Counted from the stretch's first letter, positions 51,333 to 60,296 are shown. The stretch is 64,000 nucleotides of DNA from Arthrobacter echini (GCF_004803505.1 NZ_SSWH01000008.1:1-64000); one strand, 5' to 3'. Notes: generated by a model not told the origin, from the sequence alone. Made by a program: numbers and translations.

Positions 51333-51840
51333 GGGGCTTCGACTACTCCTCCACCGCTGTCCGTCCGGACCACACGAGTCTGCCGCACGAGGTGCGTGGC
51401 GTCGTCGAGCAGGTCCTCGGCGGCATACCCGACGCGGTGCAGCCGGCGTGGAGCAGGCACCGGCGCTACCGACCGGATCCAGCGTCCAGCACAACGATCT
51501 GCGTCCCGACAACATCATCCTCGACAGCCGGTCCGGTCGCGCCTGGATCTGCGACTGGAACTATCTCGCCACGGGCCCGGCCTGGGCCGACTGGGTGGCT
51601 CTGCTGCCGTATGCCCACCATGACGGGCTCGACGCCGACGCCCTGCTCCGGGGCTCCACCCTGTCGGTCGGGGTACCGGACGACGCCGTGGACAGCTGGC
51701 TCGCCCTGCTCGCCGCCTACATGGTGGTCAGCGGTGGCTCACCGGAGGTTCCCACCAGTCCGCACCTCCGGGCCCACGGCAGATTCACCGCCCGCATCGT
51801 GATTGACTGGTTGTCCGAGCGACGGAAGCGGGCGGCATGA
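51329..51840 (+). pseudogene. decayed phosphotransferase (APH family) with deleted middle
   Basis: Two pieces of an aminoglycoside-phosphotransferase/choline-kinase-like gene are joined out of frame. The first (51329 to about 51447) starts at GTG, overlapping the DUF58 stop, and reads like the family N-terminus (LPHEVRGVVEQVLGG). The second, in another frame to the stop at 51838-51840, holds the catalytic loop HNDLRPDNI and the metal site ICDWNYLA. Together they make about 170 codons against roughly 300 in the family. Most of the ATP-binding lobe is therefore missing and the frame is broken. Confidence 0.7.
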
Positions 51841-52505
51841 TCTCGATCTACCAGGAAGCCATGGGTCGCGACTTCGGGCGCCTCCAGCCCGAACTGCGCG
51901 AATACTTCGGGCTGCACGCCGAGAGCGGGCTCGCCGGTGTCGGGCGCGGGGTGTTCGACGTCGCCGGCTGTACGGCCTGGTTCGCGCGGCCCGCCTTTCG
52001 GCTCACGGCGCTCGAGAACGCCTTCTTCCCCGAGTACAACAGCGATGTCCCGTTCACCATCAGGAACTACCCGCACCTGGACCCGTTCGGTCGCCCGTCC
52101 CTCACCGCGCGGCGCGAACTCGATTTCGGGACAGCACTTCGCATCTTCGAGGACACCACGTCGCTGCAGGACGGCGTCCTCACCGACTACGTGGGCCGGC
52201 ACCGGCGCATGGCCACACTGCTCACCTGCACGGCGACGCGTGAGGGCCGTATCCGCATGGTGTCCTCGCAGACCCGGATCTTCGCCGGACTCAGGCTGCC
52301 CCTGCCCGACGTCGTCGGCGCGCTCGCCTACGTGGAGCAGTGGTGGGACGACGCGACCGGCCTCTTCAGGATCACGACCCGCGTGGTCCATCGCCAGCTC
52401 GGCACCCTCCTCGTGTACGCCGGGAGCTTCGACTACACGCTCGAGGAGTTCGACGGCGTCCTGCCCGAGGGCGCACGCCCGGACCGGTGGGAAGCGCGCG
52501 TCTGA
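51837..52505 (+). CDS. DUF4166 domain protein
   Basis: A 222-residue soluble protein of the DUF4166 family, with FRLTALENAFFPE and a C-terminal YAGSFDYTLEEF. The function of the family is not known; it is sometimes fused to saccharopine-dehydrogenase-like domains. The start ATG overlaps the stop of the phosphotransferase remnant as ATGA, showing the two were once coupled. Confidence 0.75.
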   Translation: MISIYQEAMGRDFGRLQPELREYFGLHAESGLAGVGRGVFDVAGCTAWFARPAFRLTALENAFFPEYNSDVPFTIRNYPHLDPFGRPSLTARRELDFGTALRIFEDTTSLQDGVLTDYVGRHRRMATLLTCTATREGRIRMVSSQTRIFAGLRLPLPDVVGALAYVEQWWDDATGLFRITTRVVHRQLGTLLVYAGSFDYTLEEFDGVLPEGARPDRWEARV

Positions 52506-52545
52506 CCCTGTCCGCGTCGGATCCTGCCTGAGGGGTCAGCCTCAG
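52502..52545. terminator. overlapping weak stems between convergent genes
   Basis: A 7-bp stem (52502-52508 with 52533-52539) and an alternative 6-bp stem (52528-52533 with 52540-52545) occupy the 36-bp gap between the DUF4166 gene and the MetE-like gene. There is no T-run; termination is only a guess. Confidence 0.25.
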
Positions 52546-53594
52546 CTCTCGGAGCGGACCTGGTCCAGGGCGTCGGCGGCCTGCGCCATACGCGTGAGGA
52601 TTCGCACGGCGTCCCCCGGTGAGCACTCGGCCAGACCGGCGCGCGTCGTGAGCGTCAGGGCGGACAGCGCCGCGGCGGGCAGGCCCACGCGGCGCCAGGC
52701 GGCAAGCACGGGCTCCACGACGGATCTGACCTGCGGGATCGGCCGCCGGGGGTCGAGGACGGAGAGCCAGAGGCCGCGTTCGCCCTCGATGTCCCCGGCG
52801 AGGGCCTCCCACTGACCGTCGGAGATTCCGGTCAGCTCCAGGACCAGTGCCGACGCGGCACTGGAGCGGGCTGCCTCGAAGGCCACCTCGCCCTCCCCCG
52901 GCGCTACCACGCTTTCCACCGCTCCTGCGGAGACCACAGCCGCCGTGACCAGGTCCCACGCCTCGGTGGCCTCCCGACGATCGACCGCCCGCAGGGTGCG
53001 GTACCCGCTCGCCGTCGGGATACCTCCGGTGAGGACGGCGTTCGCCTCGGGTTCGTCGAACCGCACCACGACGTGAGCCCCGCGTGCCACGGAGGCCACG
53101 CGCTGCACCAGGACTGCTGCCCCTGCCGCCAGGGAAGCATAGAGTTCCCGCCGGGCCCCGTGATCGAGCAGAACGCGCTCGCCCCCGTGCAGATAGGTGT
53201 TGGCGGCCAGCGAGAGCGGACCGTGCAGGTGGAGCAGCAGGCGCGACGCCGGGCTCTCCTCGACGCCGGCGATGTCCCCGAGCGCGTTGATGTCGGAGGC
53301 CAGGGCGGACTCCGCGCGCCGCTGGTCCCTGCCGGGCCGCTGTGTCAGTCGCCAGCCGTGCGGTTGCAGATCGAAAGGCAACTCCGCGAGGACCGCGAGG
53401 GTGCGCCCGACGGCGTCGCTGCCCGGTCCACGGGCAGGAAGTGCCGGGAGCAAGGGAAGATTCGCGCCACCGAGCTCGCCGCGGACGGCACGCTGCGCCT
53501 CCAGCGGATCGGTACCCGGCCAGTCGCCGGCACCCGTGGCGGCGACGACGGGTCGGCGCTCGTCGTCAGGCACCTGCATCACCATCACCTGCAT
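52542..53594 (-). CDS. MetE/UROD-superfamily protein, Rv3015c-like
   Basis: A protein of about 350 residues resembling the C-terminal barrel of cobalamin-independent methionine synthase. It opens with ATGAGDWPGTDPLEAQRAV and continues with HLHGPLSLA. In MetE the last zinc ligand lies in a PxCGL motif; here the matching stretch reads TTRAGLAEC, so the ligand seems displaced or lost and methionine synthesis is doubtful. ATG 53594, 53585 and 53579 are all possible starts. Mycobacteria carry a similar gene near ligA, mnmA and iscS. Confidence 0.65.
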   Translation of the reverse strand: MQVMVMQVPDDERRPVVAATGAGDWPGTDPLEAQRAVRGELGGANLPLLPALPARGPGSDAVGRTLAVLAELPFDLQPHGWRLTQRPGRDQRRAESALASDINALGDIAGVEESPASRLLLHLHGPLSLAANTYLHGGERVLLDHGARRELYASLAAGAAVLVQRVASVARGAHVVVRFDEPEANAVLTGGIPTASGYRTLRAVDRREATEAWDLVTAAVVSAGAVESVVAPGEGEVAFEAARSSAASALVLELTGISDGQWEALAGDIEGERGLWLSVLDPRRPIPQVRSVVEPVLAAWRRVGLPAAALSALTLTTRAGLAECSPGDAVRILTRMAQAADALDQVRSES

Positions 53595-54126
53595 CACGGT
53601 TGACTGCACCAGCGTCGCCTGCGGGCGCACTCTCGGCGTCGGGCGCGCAGTCAGTAGCGATACCCGGCGCGGCACCCCCCGCCAGCAGCTTCTCCGGCAC
53701 CGTAGTCGCCGACGCAGTGCTCCCCGGCACAGCGCTCTCCCCTACGACCGGGCGTCCCTGGGCCGCCTCGGGTGCGGGACGTCGGCTGTCGGAGATCGCC
53801 CGGTGATGCTGGATCACCTCGGAGATGATGAAGTTGAGGAACTTCTCGGCGAAAGCAGGATCGAGCTGGGCTTCCTCGGCGAGCATCCTGAGCCGGGCGA
53901 TCTGCGCGGCCTCCCGCTGCGGATCGCCCGCCGGCAGATCGTGCTCGGCCTTCAGGTGCCCCACACGCTGCGTCGCCTTGAACCGCTCCGCCAGCAGATG
54001 CACGAGGATCGCGTCGATGTTGTCGATCGAGCTCCTGACCGAGAGCAGTTCGGCCATCACCTCGGGTGCCACGTCCCCTGCGAGCGAGGATGCCGCCGGA
54101 TCGAAACCACTGCGTGGATGCGTCAT
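53566..54126 (-). CDS. chorismate mutase with low-complexity C-terminal tail
   Basis: A 186-residue protein. Residues 20-115 form an AroQ-type chorismate mutase helix bundle (VRSSIDNIDAILVHLLAERF, then HLKAEHDLPAGDPQRE), converting chorismate to prephenate for Phe/Tyr synthesis. About 70 Ala/Gly/Asp-rich residues follow, which the family lacks. ATG 54126 is the family-like start. The tail's end overlaps the start of the next gene. Confidence 0.85.
   Translation of the reverse strand: MTHPRSGFDPAASSLAGDVAPEVMAELLSVRSSIDNIDAILVHLLAERFKATQRVGHLKAEHDLPAGDPQREAAQIARLRMLAEEAQLDPAFAEKFLNFIISEVIQHHRAISDSRRPAPEAAQGRPVVGESAVPGSTASATTVPEKLLAGGAAPGIATDCAPDAESAPAGDAGAVNRDAGDGDAGA
53571..53600. repeat. 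15-bp direct repeat at the chorismate mutase/MetE-like junction
   Basis: CACCTGCATCAC occurs twice with a 15-bp period, within the overlap of the two genes. It produces the repeated start codons VMQVMVMQV of the downstream gene. Confidence 0.5.
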
Positions 54127-54166
54127 ACCACCAGTCAAGCAGACGCCGACTGCGGTCCGTGAACTG

Positions 54167-55309
54167 CTATGCCTGCACACTCACCGGATCGGGGCGGAGC
54201 GCGGACCGCGCCGAATCGATGGTGGCCTGGCCGAGGACGCGCGTGCCCTGGTAGAGCACCACCGTCTGCCCGGGCGCCACACCGCGCATCGGCTCCACGA
54301 GGCGCACCACGAGCTGCTGCGCGCCGTCGTCGTCCACCTCGACGCTCGCGCGGGCGTCCACGGGATCGCCGTGCGCCCTCACCTGGGCCGTGCAGTCGAA
54401 CTCCTCACCCGAGCGCACCTCGCTGATGGGCACACCTGCCCAGGACACCTTGATGCCGCGCAGCTCGTCGATGGCGAGCAACTGCTCCGGGCCCACGACC
54501 ACCTCGTTCTGCTTGGGCCGGATCTCGAGCACGAAGCGCGGCTTCCCATCCGCTGCAGGCGTGCCGAGCTTGAGACCGCGTCGCTGCCCCACCGTGAAGG
54601 CGTTCGCGCCGGGATGGCTGCCGATGCGCTCGCCGTCGACGTCGACGACGTCCCCCTCGGTCAGCTCGATGCGCTCCTCGAGCCAGCCGCGCGTGTCGCC
54701 GTCGGGGATGAAGCAGATGTCATGGCTGTCGGGCTTGTTCGCGACGGAGAGTCCGCGGCGCTCGGCCTCGGCGCGGACCTCGGCCTTCGAGGGCGTCGCG
54801 GCCAGCGGGAACATGGAGTGCTCGAGCTGCTCGTGCGTGAGCACCCCGAGCACGTAGGACTGGTCCTTCGCCCAGTCCGCCGCCCGGTGGAGCTCAGGAT
54901 TGCCGTCGGCGTCCCTGAGGACCGTCGCGTAGTGTCCGGTGCAGACGGCGTCGAAGCCCAGCGCGAGTGCCTTCTCCAGCAGCGCAGCGAACTTGATGCG
55001 CTCGTTGCAGCGCATGCACGGATTGGGGGTACGCCCCGCTGCGTACTCGGCGATGAAGTCGTCGACGACATCCTCCTTGAAGCGCTCCGAGAAGTCCCAC
55101 ACGTAGTAGGGAATGCCCAGGATGTCGCAGGCGCGCCAGGCGTCCCGGGAGTCCTCGATGGTGCAGCATCCCCGGCTGCCGGTGCGCAGCGTGCCGGGCA
55201 TGCGGGACAGCGCCAGGTGCACGCCGACGACGTCGTGCCCCGCGTCCACGGCACGTGCCGCCGCCACGGCGGAATCGACGCCGCCACTCATCGCTGCCAG
55301 TACCCTCAT
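54167..55309 (-). CDS. mnmA: tRNA 2-thiouridylase MnmA
   Basis: A 380-residue enzyme that adds sulfur to U34 of Lys, Glu and Gln tRNAs. The ATP pyrophosphatase loop is SGGVDS (8-13), and the catalytic cysteines are C98 (PNPCMRC) and C199 (HDICFIP). The start ATG 55309 overlaps the iscS stop as ATGA, so the sulfur donor and user are made together. Confidence 0.95.
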   Translation of the reverse strand: MRVLAAMSGGVDSAVAAARAVDAGHDVVGVHLALSRMPGTLRTGSRGCCTIEDSRDAWRACDILGIPYYVWDFSERFKEDVVDDFIAEYAAGRTPNPCMRCNERIKFAALLEKALALGFDAVCTGHYATVLRDADGNPELHRAADWAKDQSYVLGVLTHEQLEHSMFPLAATPSKAEVRAEAERRGLSVANKPDSHDICFIPDGDTRGWLEERIELTEGDVVDVDGERIGSHPGANAFTVGQRRGLKLGTPAADGKPRFVLEIRPKQNEVVVGPEQLLAIDELRGIKVSWAGVPISEVRSGEEFDCTAQVRAHGDPVDARASVEVDDDGAQQLVVRLVEPMRGVAPGQTVVLYQGTRVLGQATIDSARSALRPDPVSVQA

Positions 55310-56532
55310 GATGAAGAACCCGTTCCTGCCGTCCGGATGGTCGAAGCGTGCCCGGCCATACCGGCCGCACGCGCGCGGCGATACGCCTCGCCGATGGCGC
55401 CCACCACGGCGGCGACGTCGTCGTCCGTGGAGGTGTGTCCGAGACTGAAGCGCTGGGCACCGCGCGCCTCGTCCTCGCTCAGGCCCATGGCCAGCAGCAC
55501 GTGGGACGGGCGCGGGACCCCGGCGGAGCAGGCCGAGCCCGTGGAGGACTCGATGCCGGCCAGATCGAGGAGGAACAGGAGGGAGTCCCCCTCGCACCCC
55601 GGGAAGGTGAAGTGCGCGTTGCCGGGAAGCCTGCTCCACCGGGCCGCCGGGTGTCCTACCCCGCGCAGCACCGCCTCCGGTACTTCGCGACAGACGCCCT
55701 CGATCAGTCGGTCGCGGAGCGCGGCGACCCGCGGTGCCTCGACGTCGAGGCGCGCGACGGCGTCCTCCGCGGCCGCGGCGAAGGCGGCGATACCGGCGCT
55801 GTCGAGGGTACCTGATCTGATATCGCGCTCCTGGCCTCCCCCGTGCTGCACGGGGGTCAGGGTGACGCCACGACCCACCAGCAGCGCGCCGACCCCCACC
55901 GGACCGCCGATCTTGTGTGCGGTGACGGCCATCGTCGCGAGCCCGGAGTCCGCGAAGGAGACCGGGATCGAACCGAAGGCCTGCACGGCGTCACTGTGGA
56001 CCGGGACACCGTAGCGGGCGGCTTCTGCCACGATCTCACCGATCGGCTGGACTGTTCCCACCTCGTTGTTCGCCCACATCACCGTTACCAGCGCCGTCCT
56101 GTCGGTGCCGTCCGCGAGCGCCGCACGGAGTGCATCGAGGGACACGAGACCTGTCTCGTCGACGGGGAGCCAGAGCACCTCGGCGCCCTCGTGCCGCTCC
56201 AGCCATTCGACGGCGTCCTGCACCGCGTGATGTTCGACAGTGCTGCAGATGATCCGGGTGTGCCGTGCGTCGGCGGACCGCCGCGCCCAGTACAGGCCCT
56301 TGACGGCGAGATTGTCGGCCTCGGTCCCGCCGGAGGTGAAGACGACCTCCGAGGCGTGGGCTCCTGCGGCAGCCGCAACGCGTTCCCGGGCGTCCTCCAC
56401 CGAGCGGCGGGCACGACGGCCCGAGCCGTGGAGGGAGGACGGATTCCCGCCCCGGCTGATTTCCTGGGTGAGTGCGGCGAGCGCCGGCGCCGAGATCGGC
56501 GTGGTCGCCGCGTGGTCGACATACACGGGCAT
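55306..56532 (-). CDS. iscS: cysteine desulfurase (IscS/NifS)
   Basis: A 408-residue PLP enzyme that takes sulfur from cysteine. The PLP lysine is K207 (TAHKIGG), and the persulfide cysteine C335 lies in [10 protein letters not shown]. The length and active-site loop fit the IscS-like class used for tRNA thiolation. It is the first gene of iscS-mnmA; its upstream gap contains the 61-bp repeat array. Confidence 0.95.
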   Translation of the reverse strand: MPVYVDHAATTPISAPALAALTQEISRGGNPSSLHGSGRRARRSVEDARERVAAAAGAHASEVVFTSGGTEADNLAVKGLYWARRSADARHTRIICSTVEHHAVQDAVEWLERHEGAEVLWLPVDETGLVSLDALRAALADGTDRTALVTVMWANNEVGTVQPIGEIVAEAARYGVPVHSDAVQAFGSIPVSFADSGLATMAVTAHKIGGPVGVGALLVGRGVTLTPVQHGGGQERDIRSGTLDSAGIAAFAAAAEDAVARLDVEAPRVAALRDRLIEGVCREVPEAVLRGVGHPAARWSRLPGNAHFTFPGCEGDSLLFLLDLAGIESSTGSACSAGVPRPSHVLLAMGLSEDEARGAQRFSLGHTSTDDDVAAVVGAIGEAYRRARAAGMAGHASTIRTAGTGSSS

Positions 56533-56588
56533 GGGTCGATTCTACGGGTGCCACGCCGTCGCACCGATTTCGCTGGGTGATGTGCGCC

Positions 56589-57035
56589 GGGAACGACGCG
56601 ACGCTCCACCCCGCACCGCGTTCGCTCCCACTACTCAAGCGCACCTGGTGGGAACGGTCACGCAATCCCACTCCTCGACGCCGATCACTGGGAACCACGC
56701 GATGTTCGACCCCGCTCGGCGCTCACTCCCACTCCTCAGGTCCTTCCAGCGGGAACGACGCCGTGCCCGAAGCCGCTCGGTGCTCGTTCCCACTTCTCGG
56801 GCCCCTCCAACGGGAACGACGCAGTGCCCGAACCCGCAGGGCGCTCACTCCCACCCCCCGACGCCGACCACCGGGAACGACGCCGTACCAAGCTCGGCAC
56901 AGCCCTTCGCTCCCACGCCCCAAGCCCCTCCGGTGGGAACGATCACTCCCTCCCACTGCCCGACGCCGACCACCGGGAACGACGCGAAGCTCCACCCCGC
57001 ACAGCGCCCGCTCCCAGGCGCCCGCTCCCAGGCGC
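56589..57035. repeat. tandem array of about 61-bp imperfect units
   Basis: The core GGGAAC begins at 56589, 56650, 56690, 56751, 56812, 56873, 56935 and 56975. The steps are 61, 40, 61, 61, 61, 62 and 40 bp. Units share a GGGAACGACGC start and a CTCCCAC-type motif about 20-35 bp later; the last unit ends in a doubled GCTCCCAGGCGC. Adjacent units can fold: 56909-56916 pairs with 56933-56940 at 7 of 8 positions. It fills most of the 584-bp gap between iscS and the RibD-like gene. No gene is supported in it. Confidence 0.85.
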
Positions 57036-57087
57036 AGCGCGCGGGGCAGCGCACGCATGGCGGGAATTCTCATACAAACGCCATACC

Positions 57088-57120
57088 ATGGGCGATATGA
57101 GCGAATCGACGGCCCCATGA
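57088..57120 (+). CDS. possible 10-residue leader peptide
   Basis: ATG 57088 opens a short frame, MGDMSESTAP, whose TGA overlaps the RibD-like start as ATGA. It has no clear ribosome-binding site. It may be a leader that couples translation, or chance. Confidence 0.25.
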   Translation: MGDMSESTAP

Positions 57121-57860
57121 TCTCCGCCCTCATTCCCGTCTCTGAGGCCGTGGTGGACGACGACGCACTACACAGCATCTACGCGTACCCGTCCATGGAC
57201 CGACCCTACGTACGCTTCAACTTCATTTCCGCGGCCGACGGCGCAGCCACCACCGGCGGTCTCTCCGCAGGGCTCGGGAACGACGGCGACAAACGCATCT
57301 TCGCCGTCGTGCGACGCCTCGCCGACGTGGTGCTCGTCGGGGCCGGAACCGTCCGCGCCGAAGGCTACGAGGGGCCGCTCGTGGACGAGGACGCGCAGTC
57401 CTGGCGGACAGGGAACGGGCAGGAGGCCCACCCTGCGATAGCGCTCATCTCGGGCAGCCTCGACCTGGACCCGTCCGGCGGATTCTTCGCGAACGCCCCC
57501 GTCCGCCCGCTCATCCTCACGAGCCGCAGTGCACCGGCGGACAGGCGTGGGGCCCTGGAAGCCGTGGCCGACGTCGTCGACTGCGGTGAGGACACCGTCG
57601 ATCCCTCCGCTGTGCTCACCGAACTCGGCCGCCGCGGACTGCTGAAGGTCCTCTGCGAGGGCGGTCCCTCCGTCCTGGGCGCCTTTCAACGCTCGGGAGC
57701 CGTGGACGAGCTGTGCCTGTCGCTCAGCCCCCTGCTGGCAGGCGGTGACGGACCACGGATCGCCATGGGCGACGGTCCGGGGCAGCCGATCCCGCTGAGG
57801 CTCGCGTCGCTGCTCACGGAGGACTCCGCGCTCTACACGCTGTACCGCGTCCGGCGCTGA
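57117..57860 (+). CDS. RibD C-terminal/pyrimidine reductase family protein
   Basis: A 247-residue reductase with the dihydrofolate-reductase-like fold of the RibD C-terminal domain. Marks are RFNFISAADGAAT near residue 35, an NADPH-binding GAGTVRAEGY, and LCEGGPSVLGAF. It lacks the deaminase domain of full RibD, like mycobacterial Rv2671. The true substrate may be a riboflavin precursor or a folate. The start ATG 57117 has no strong ribosome-binding site and overlaps the small leader frame. Confidence 0.8.
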   Translation: MISALIPVSEAVVDDDALHSIYAYPSMDRPYVRFNFISAADGAATTGGLSAGLGNDGDKRIFAVVRRLADVVLVGAGTVRAEGYEGPLVDEDAQSWRTGNGQEAHPAIALISGSLDLDPSGGFFANAPVRPLILTSRSAPADRRGALEAVADVVDCGEDTVDPSAVLTELGRRGLLKVLCEGGPSVLGAFQRSGAVDELCLSLSPLLAGGDGPRIAMGDGPGQPIPLRLASLLTEDSALYTLYRVRR

Positions 57861-57914
57861 ACATCTTCAACTGAACTCGGCAGCAGATACCCCGCCGGGA
57901 GACGGCTGCACATG

Positions 57915-57962
57915 TTCACCCAGCTCTTCACCCAACGCACGACAGCCACCGCACGACAGCCA
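57915..57962 (+). repeat. two nested direct repeats before the dnaJ-like gene
   Basis: TTCACCCA occurs at 57915 and 57927 (12-bp step), followed by CGCACGACAGCCA at 57936 and 57950 (14-bp step). They lie 35-80 bp upstream of the start at 57997. They may be binding sites or replication slippage. Confidence 0.45.
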
Positions 57963-57996
57963 ATACAGGACACCCGATGCAGGAAAGGCCCGATTG

Positions 57997-58983
57997 ATGG
58001 CAGATGCACCCCGGAGGTCGTACTACGACATCCTCGGCGTGTCCCCCTCGGCAGATGCCCGGACGATCAAGAGCGCGTACCGCCGGGCCGCGCGTGCCGC
58101 TCATCCCGATCTCGGGGGCAACGCCACTGCCTTCCATGACGTGGCCGTGGCCTACGAGACCCTCGGCGACCCTCAGCTCCGCGAGCGCTACGACGCCGAA
58201 GCCGGTCGTCCCTCCGGTGCTCGCCCGTCGGGCGCCGACGCCACGACCAGCTCGTCAGGACCGCGCGCATCACGCCCACCTGGATCCGGTGCGCGGCGAA
58301 CACCGGGTGCGAGGCGAACCGGGAGCGACGAGGAGGACGCCTCGAGTGCCCCTGCCAGCTATCTCCCGCCCTTCTCCCCGACGAATCCGCCCGAGGTGCC
58401 GCTGATCCTCGCCGGACGGCAACTGCATGGTTCGGTCCGCCAACCAGGGGTGCTCGCCCGCTTGTCGTCGGGTGCGCGCAGCCGGGCCGACGGTGAAGCG
58501 CGGACCACCGCACTGCTCGAGCGTGCGCTGCTGCCCGGCTATCCCGCGGCACGCCTGATCACCGGCGTCGAGTTCGACGACCGGGACAAGACCGCGGCCG
58601 GTCACCTTCTGCTGGCCGGATACCGGCTCGCGGTCATCGATTCCTTCACGGCGGCGCCGGGCAACTTCTCCTGGGACGGGCGGGTCCTGCGGCACCAGGG
58701 GCGCGCCGTCGACCTGCGGCTGCCCGAAACGGTTCGCGTCGTCCAGGACCTGTTCCCGGACCTCAACGTGGCCGGGTGGGTGGTGGTCCACGGAGCGCCG
58801 GACAACCCGTTCGCCCCCGTGATCGATGTCCCACCGGGCTTCGACCGCTCGCCCGCAGCGGTGCAGGTCGTCAATGCAGGAACGGCCGTTCGCACCATCC
58901 GCGCCTTCCTGGCAGCCGGCCCCAGTCCCAACGCGGTGCAGCTTCCCGTCCTCGCGCGTCTGTTGGCACTGACCGAAAGCTAG
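57997..58983 (+). CDS. J-domain protein with a possible dead NERD-like domain
   Basis: A 328-residue protein. Residues 7-66 are a J domain with an intact HPD (36-38), so it can stimulate a Hsp70 partner. A Ser/Pro/Gly-rich linker (70-130) follows. The C-terminal part (about 165-300) resembles nuclease-related NERD domains, with GEARTTALLERAL and then HLLLAGYRLAVIDSF, but the expected acidic and lysine residues are replaced, so cleavage is unlikely. There are no zinc-finger repeats of true DnaJ. The start ATG 57997 follows AGGAAAGG. Confidence 0.72.
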   Translation: MADAPRRSYYDILGVSPSADARTIKSAYRRAARAAHPDLGGNATAFHDVAVAYETLGDPQLRERYDAEAGRPSGARPSGADATTSSSGPRASRPPGSGARRTPGARRTGSDEEDASSAPASYLPPFSPTNPPEVPLILAGRQLHGSVRQPGVLARLSSGARSRADGEARTTALLERALLPGYPAARLITGVEFDDRDKTAAGHLLLAGYRLAVIDSFTAAPGNFSWDGRVLRHQGRAVDLRLPETVRVVQDLFPDLNVAGWVVVHGAPDNPFAPVIDVPPGFDRSPAAVQVVNAGTAVRTIRAFLAAGPSPNAVQLPVLARLLALTES

Positions 58984-58992
58984 GATGATCCG

Positions 58993-59457
58993 GTGTTCCG
59001 TATCCTCTTCCACACTCCCGAGATCCCGGGCAACACCGGTGCAGCCATTCGCCTCGCGGCTGTCGCGGGCGCGGAGCTGCACCTCGTCGAACCGCTGGGC
59101 TTCAGCCTCGAGGACGCCAAGCTCAAGCGCGCAGGGCTCGACTACCACGATCTCACCGTCCTGCACGTCCACCGCACTCTCGAAGCCGCCTGGGCCGCTC
59201 TGGGTTCCGGGCGTGTCTTCGCCTTCACCGCCGAAGGCGACACGCCCTACACCGGCATCGCCTACGAGCCGACCGATGTCCTCCTGTTCGGCCGGGAATC
59301 GGTCGGACTGCCCGAGGACGTCAAATACGACCCGCGGATCACCGCACGCGTCCGCGTACCGATGCTGCCTTCACGCCGGTCCCTCAATCTCGCCAATACA
59401 GCATCGATCGTCCTCTACGAAGCCTGGCGTCAGCAGGGCTTCGCGGGCGCCCGATGA
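58993..59457 (+). CDS. trmL: tRNA 2'-O-methyltransferase TrmL (SPOUT)
   Basis: A 154-residue SPOUT enzyme that methylates the ribose of base 34 in Leu tRNAs. It has PEIPGNTGAAIRLA at the N-terminus, FGRESVGLPE in the knot and SLNLANTASIVLYE at the C-terminus, all as in TrmL. The start is GTG 58993 with AGGA 7 bases upstream. It lies 9 bp after the dnaJ-like gene. Confidence 0.93.
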   Translation: MFRILFHTPEIPGNTGAAIRLAAVAGAELHLVEPLGFSLEDAKLKRAGLDYHDLTVLHVHRTLEAAWAALGSGRVFAFTAEGDTPYTGIAYEPTDVLLFGRESVGLPEDVKYDPRITARVRVPMLPSRRSLNLANTASIVLYEAWRQQGFAGAR

Positions 59458-59477
59458 CCGCCAGCCAAGGAGTACCC

Positions 59478-60296
59478 ATGCCCGCTCGCCACGCCGCGAC
59501 CCTGCCCGACAGCGAGGTCGAGGACTACGACCGCCTTGCCCCCGCGGTCTGGAACCCCGTCAGCAATGCCGTGGTGGCCGCCGCCGACATCCTCCTCGGA
59601 GAACGGGTGCTCGACATCCATGCGGGAACCGGGACCGGGACCGTCCCCGCCGCGCAGCTGGCCGGGCCGAACGGTCACGTGGATGCCGTGGAGCGGTCGT
59701 CGGCGATGCTGACCCTGGCGAAGGCGAAGACCGAGGCGCTCGGCCTCGGGAATGTCTCGTTCTTCCACTCCGATCCTGCCGTGTGGAGTTCGGACGAGGA
59801 GTACGACGCCGTCATCAGCTCCTACGGCGTCTTCCTCCTGGACGAGATGGATTCCGACATGGACCGCATCCTCACCCTGCTGCGGCCAGGTGGACGGGTC
59901 GCGCTCAGTGCCTGGGATTCCGGGGCCCTGCTGCCCTTCGGCGATCTGCTCCTCGAGACCATCAGGGAGACCGGCGGTCACCCGCCCGTGGAGACCTCCC
60001 GCACCGCGGTCTTCGTGGAGAACTGCAGCAGGCTCGCATCGGAGCAGCGGCTGCAGGACTGGCTTCACAGCCGCGGCCTGAAGGATGTGCGGGTGGATCC
60101 GCTCTCCCTGAGCGTGCCGCTCGAGCCCGACCACGCATGGTCCCTCGCCCTCGCCAGCGGCTACCGCGGGCTACTGCCCGAGGAACCGGACGCCCTTGCG
60201 CGCGTGCGCACGGCTCTGCTGACGAATCTCGGTGACCACTTCGTGCTCAATGCCGACTCCCTGATAGCTGTCGGATCCCTGGAATCCGAGGCGTAG
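59478..60296 (+). CDS. class I SAM-dependent methyltransferase
   Basis: A 272-residue methyltransferase with the SAM-binding motif VLDIHAGTGTGTV near residue 42, an acidic VDAVERSS and a post-core YDAVISSYGVF. The substrate is unknown; it resembles ubiquinone/menaquinone-type small-molecule methyltransferases. ATG 59478 has AAGGAG with ideal spacing; ATG 59454, which overlaps trmL as ATGA, is an alternative adding 8 residues. Confidence 0.8.
   Translation: MPARHAATLPDSEVEDYDRLAPAVWNPVSNAVVAAADILLGERVLDIHAGTGTGTVPAAQLAGPNGHVDAVERSSAMLTLAKAKTEALGLGNVSFFHSDPAVWSSDEEYDAVISSYGVFLLDEMDSDMDRILTLLRPGGRVALSAWDSGALLPFGDLLLETIRETGGHPPVETSRTAVFVENCSRLASEQRLQDWLHSRGLKDVRVDPLSLSVPLEPDHAWSLALASGYRGLLPEEPDALARVRTALLTNLGDHFVLNADSLIAVGSLESEA

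Noticed and set aside
56589-57035. CRISPR array, because the 61-bp step equals a typical repeat plus spacer
   Set aside because: The shared core is only about 11 bp and imperfect, the parts between cores also resemble one another, two steps are 40 bp, and no cas gene is present.
56472-57116. Open frames running through the repeat array
   Set aside because: They are repeat translations without a start signal or any family likeness; the RibD-like protein begins only at 57117.
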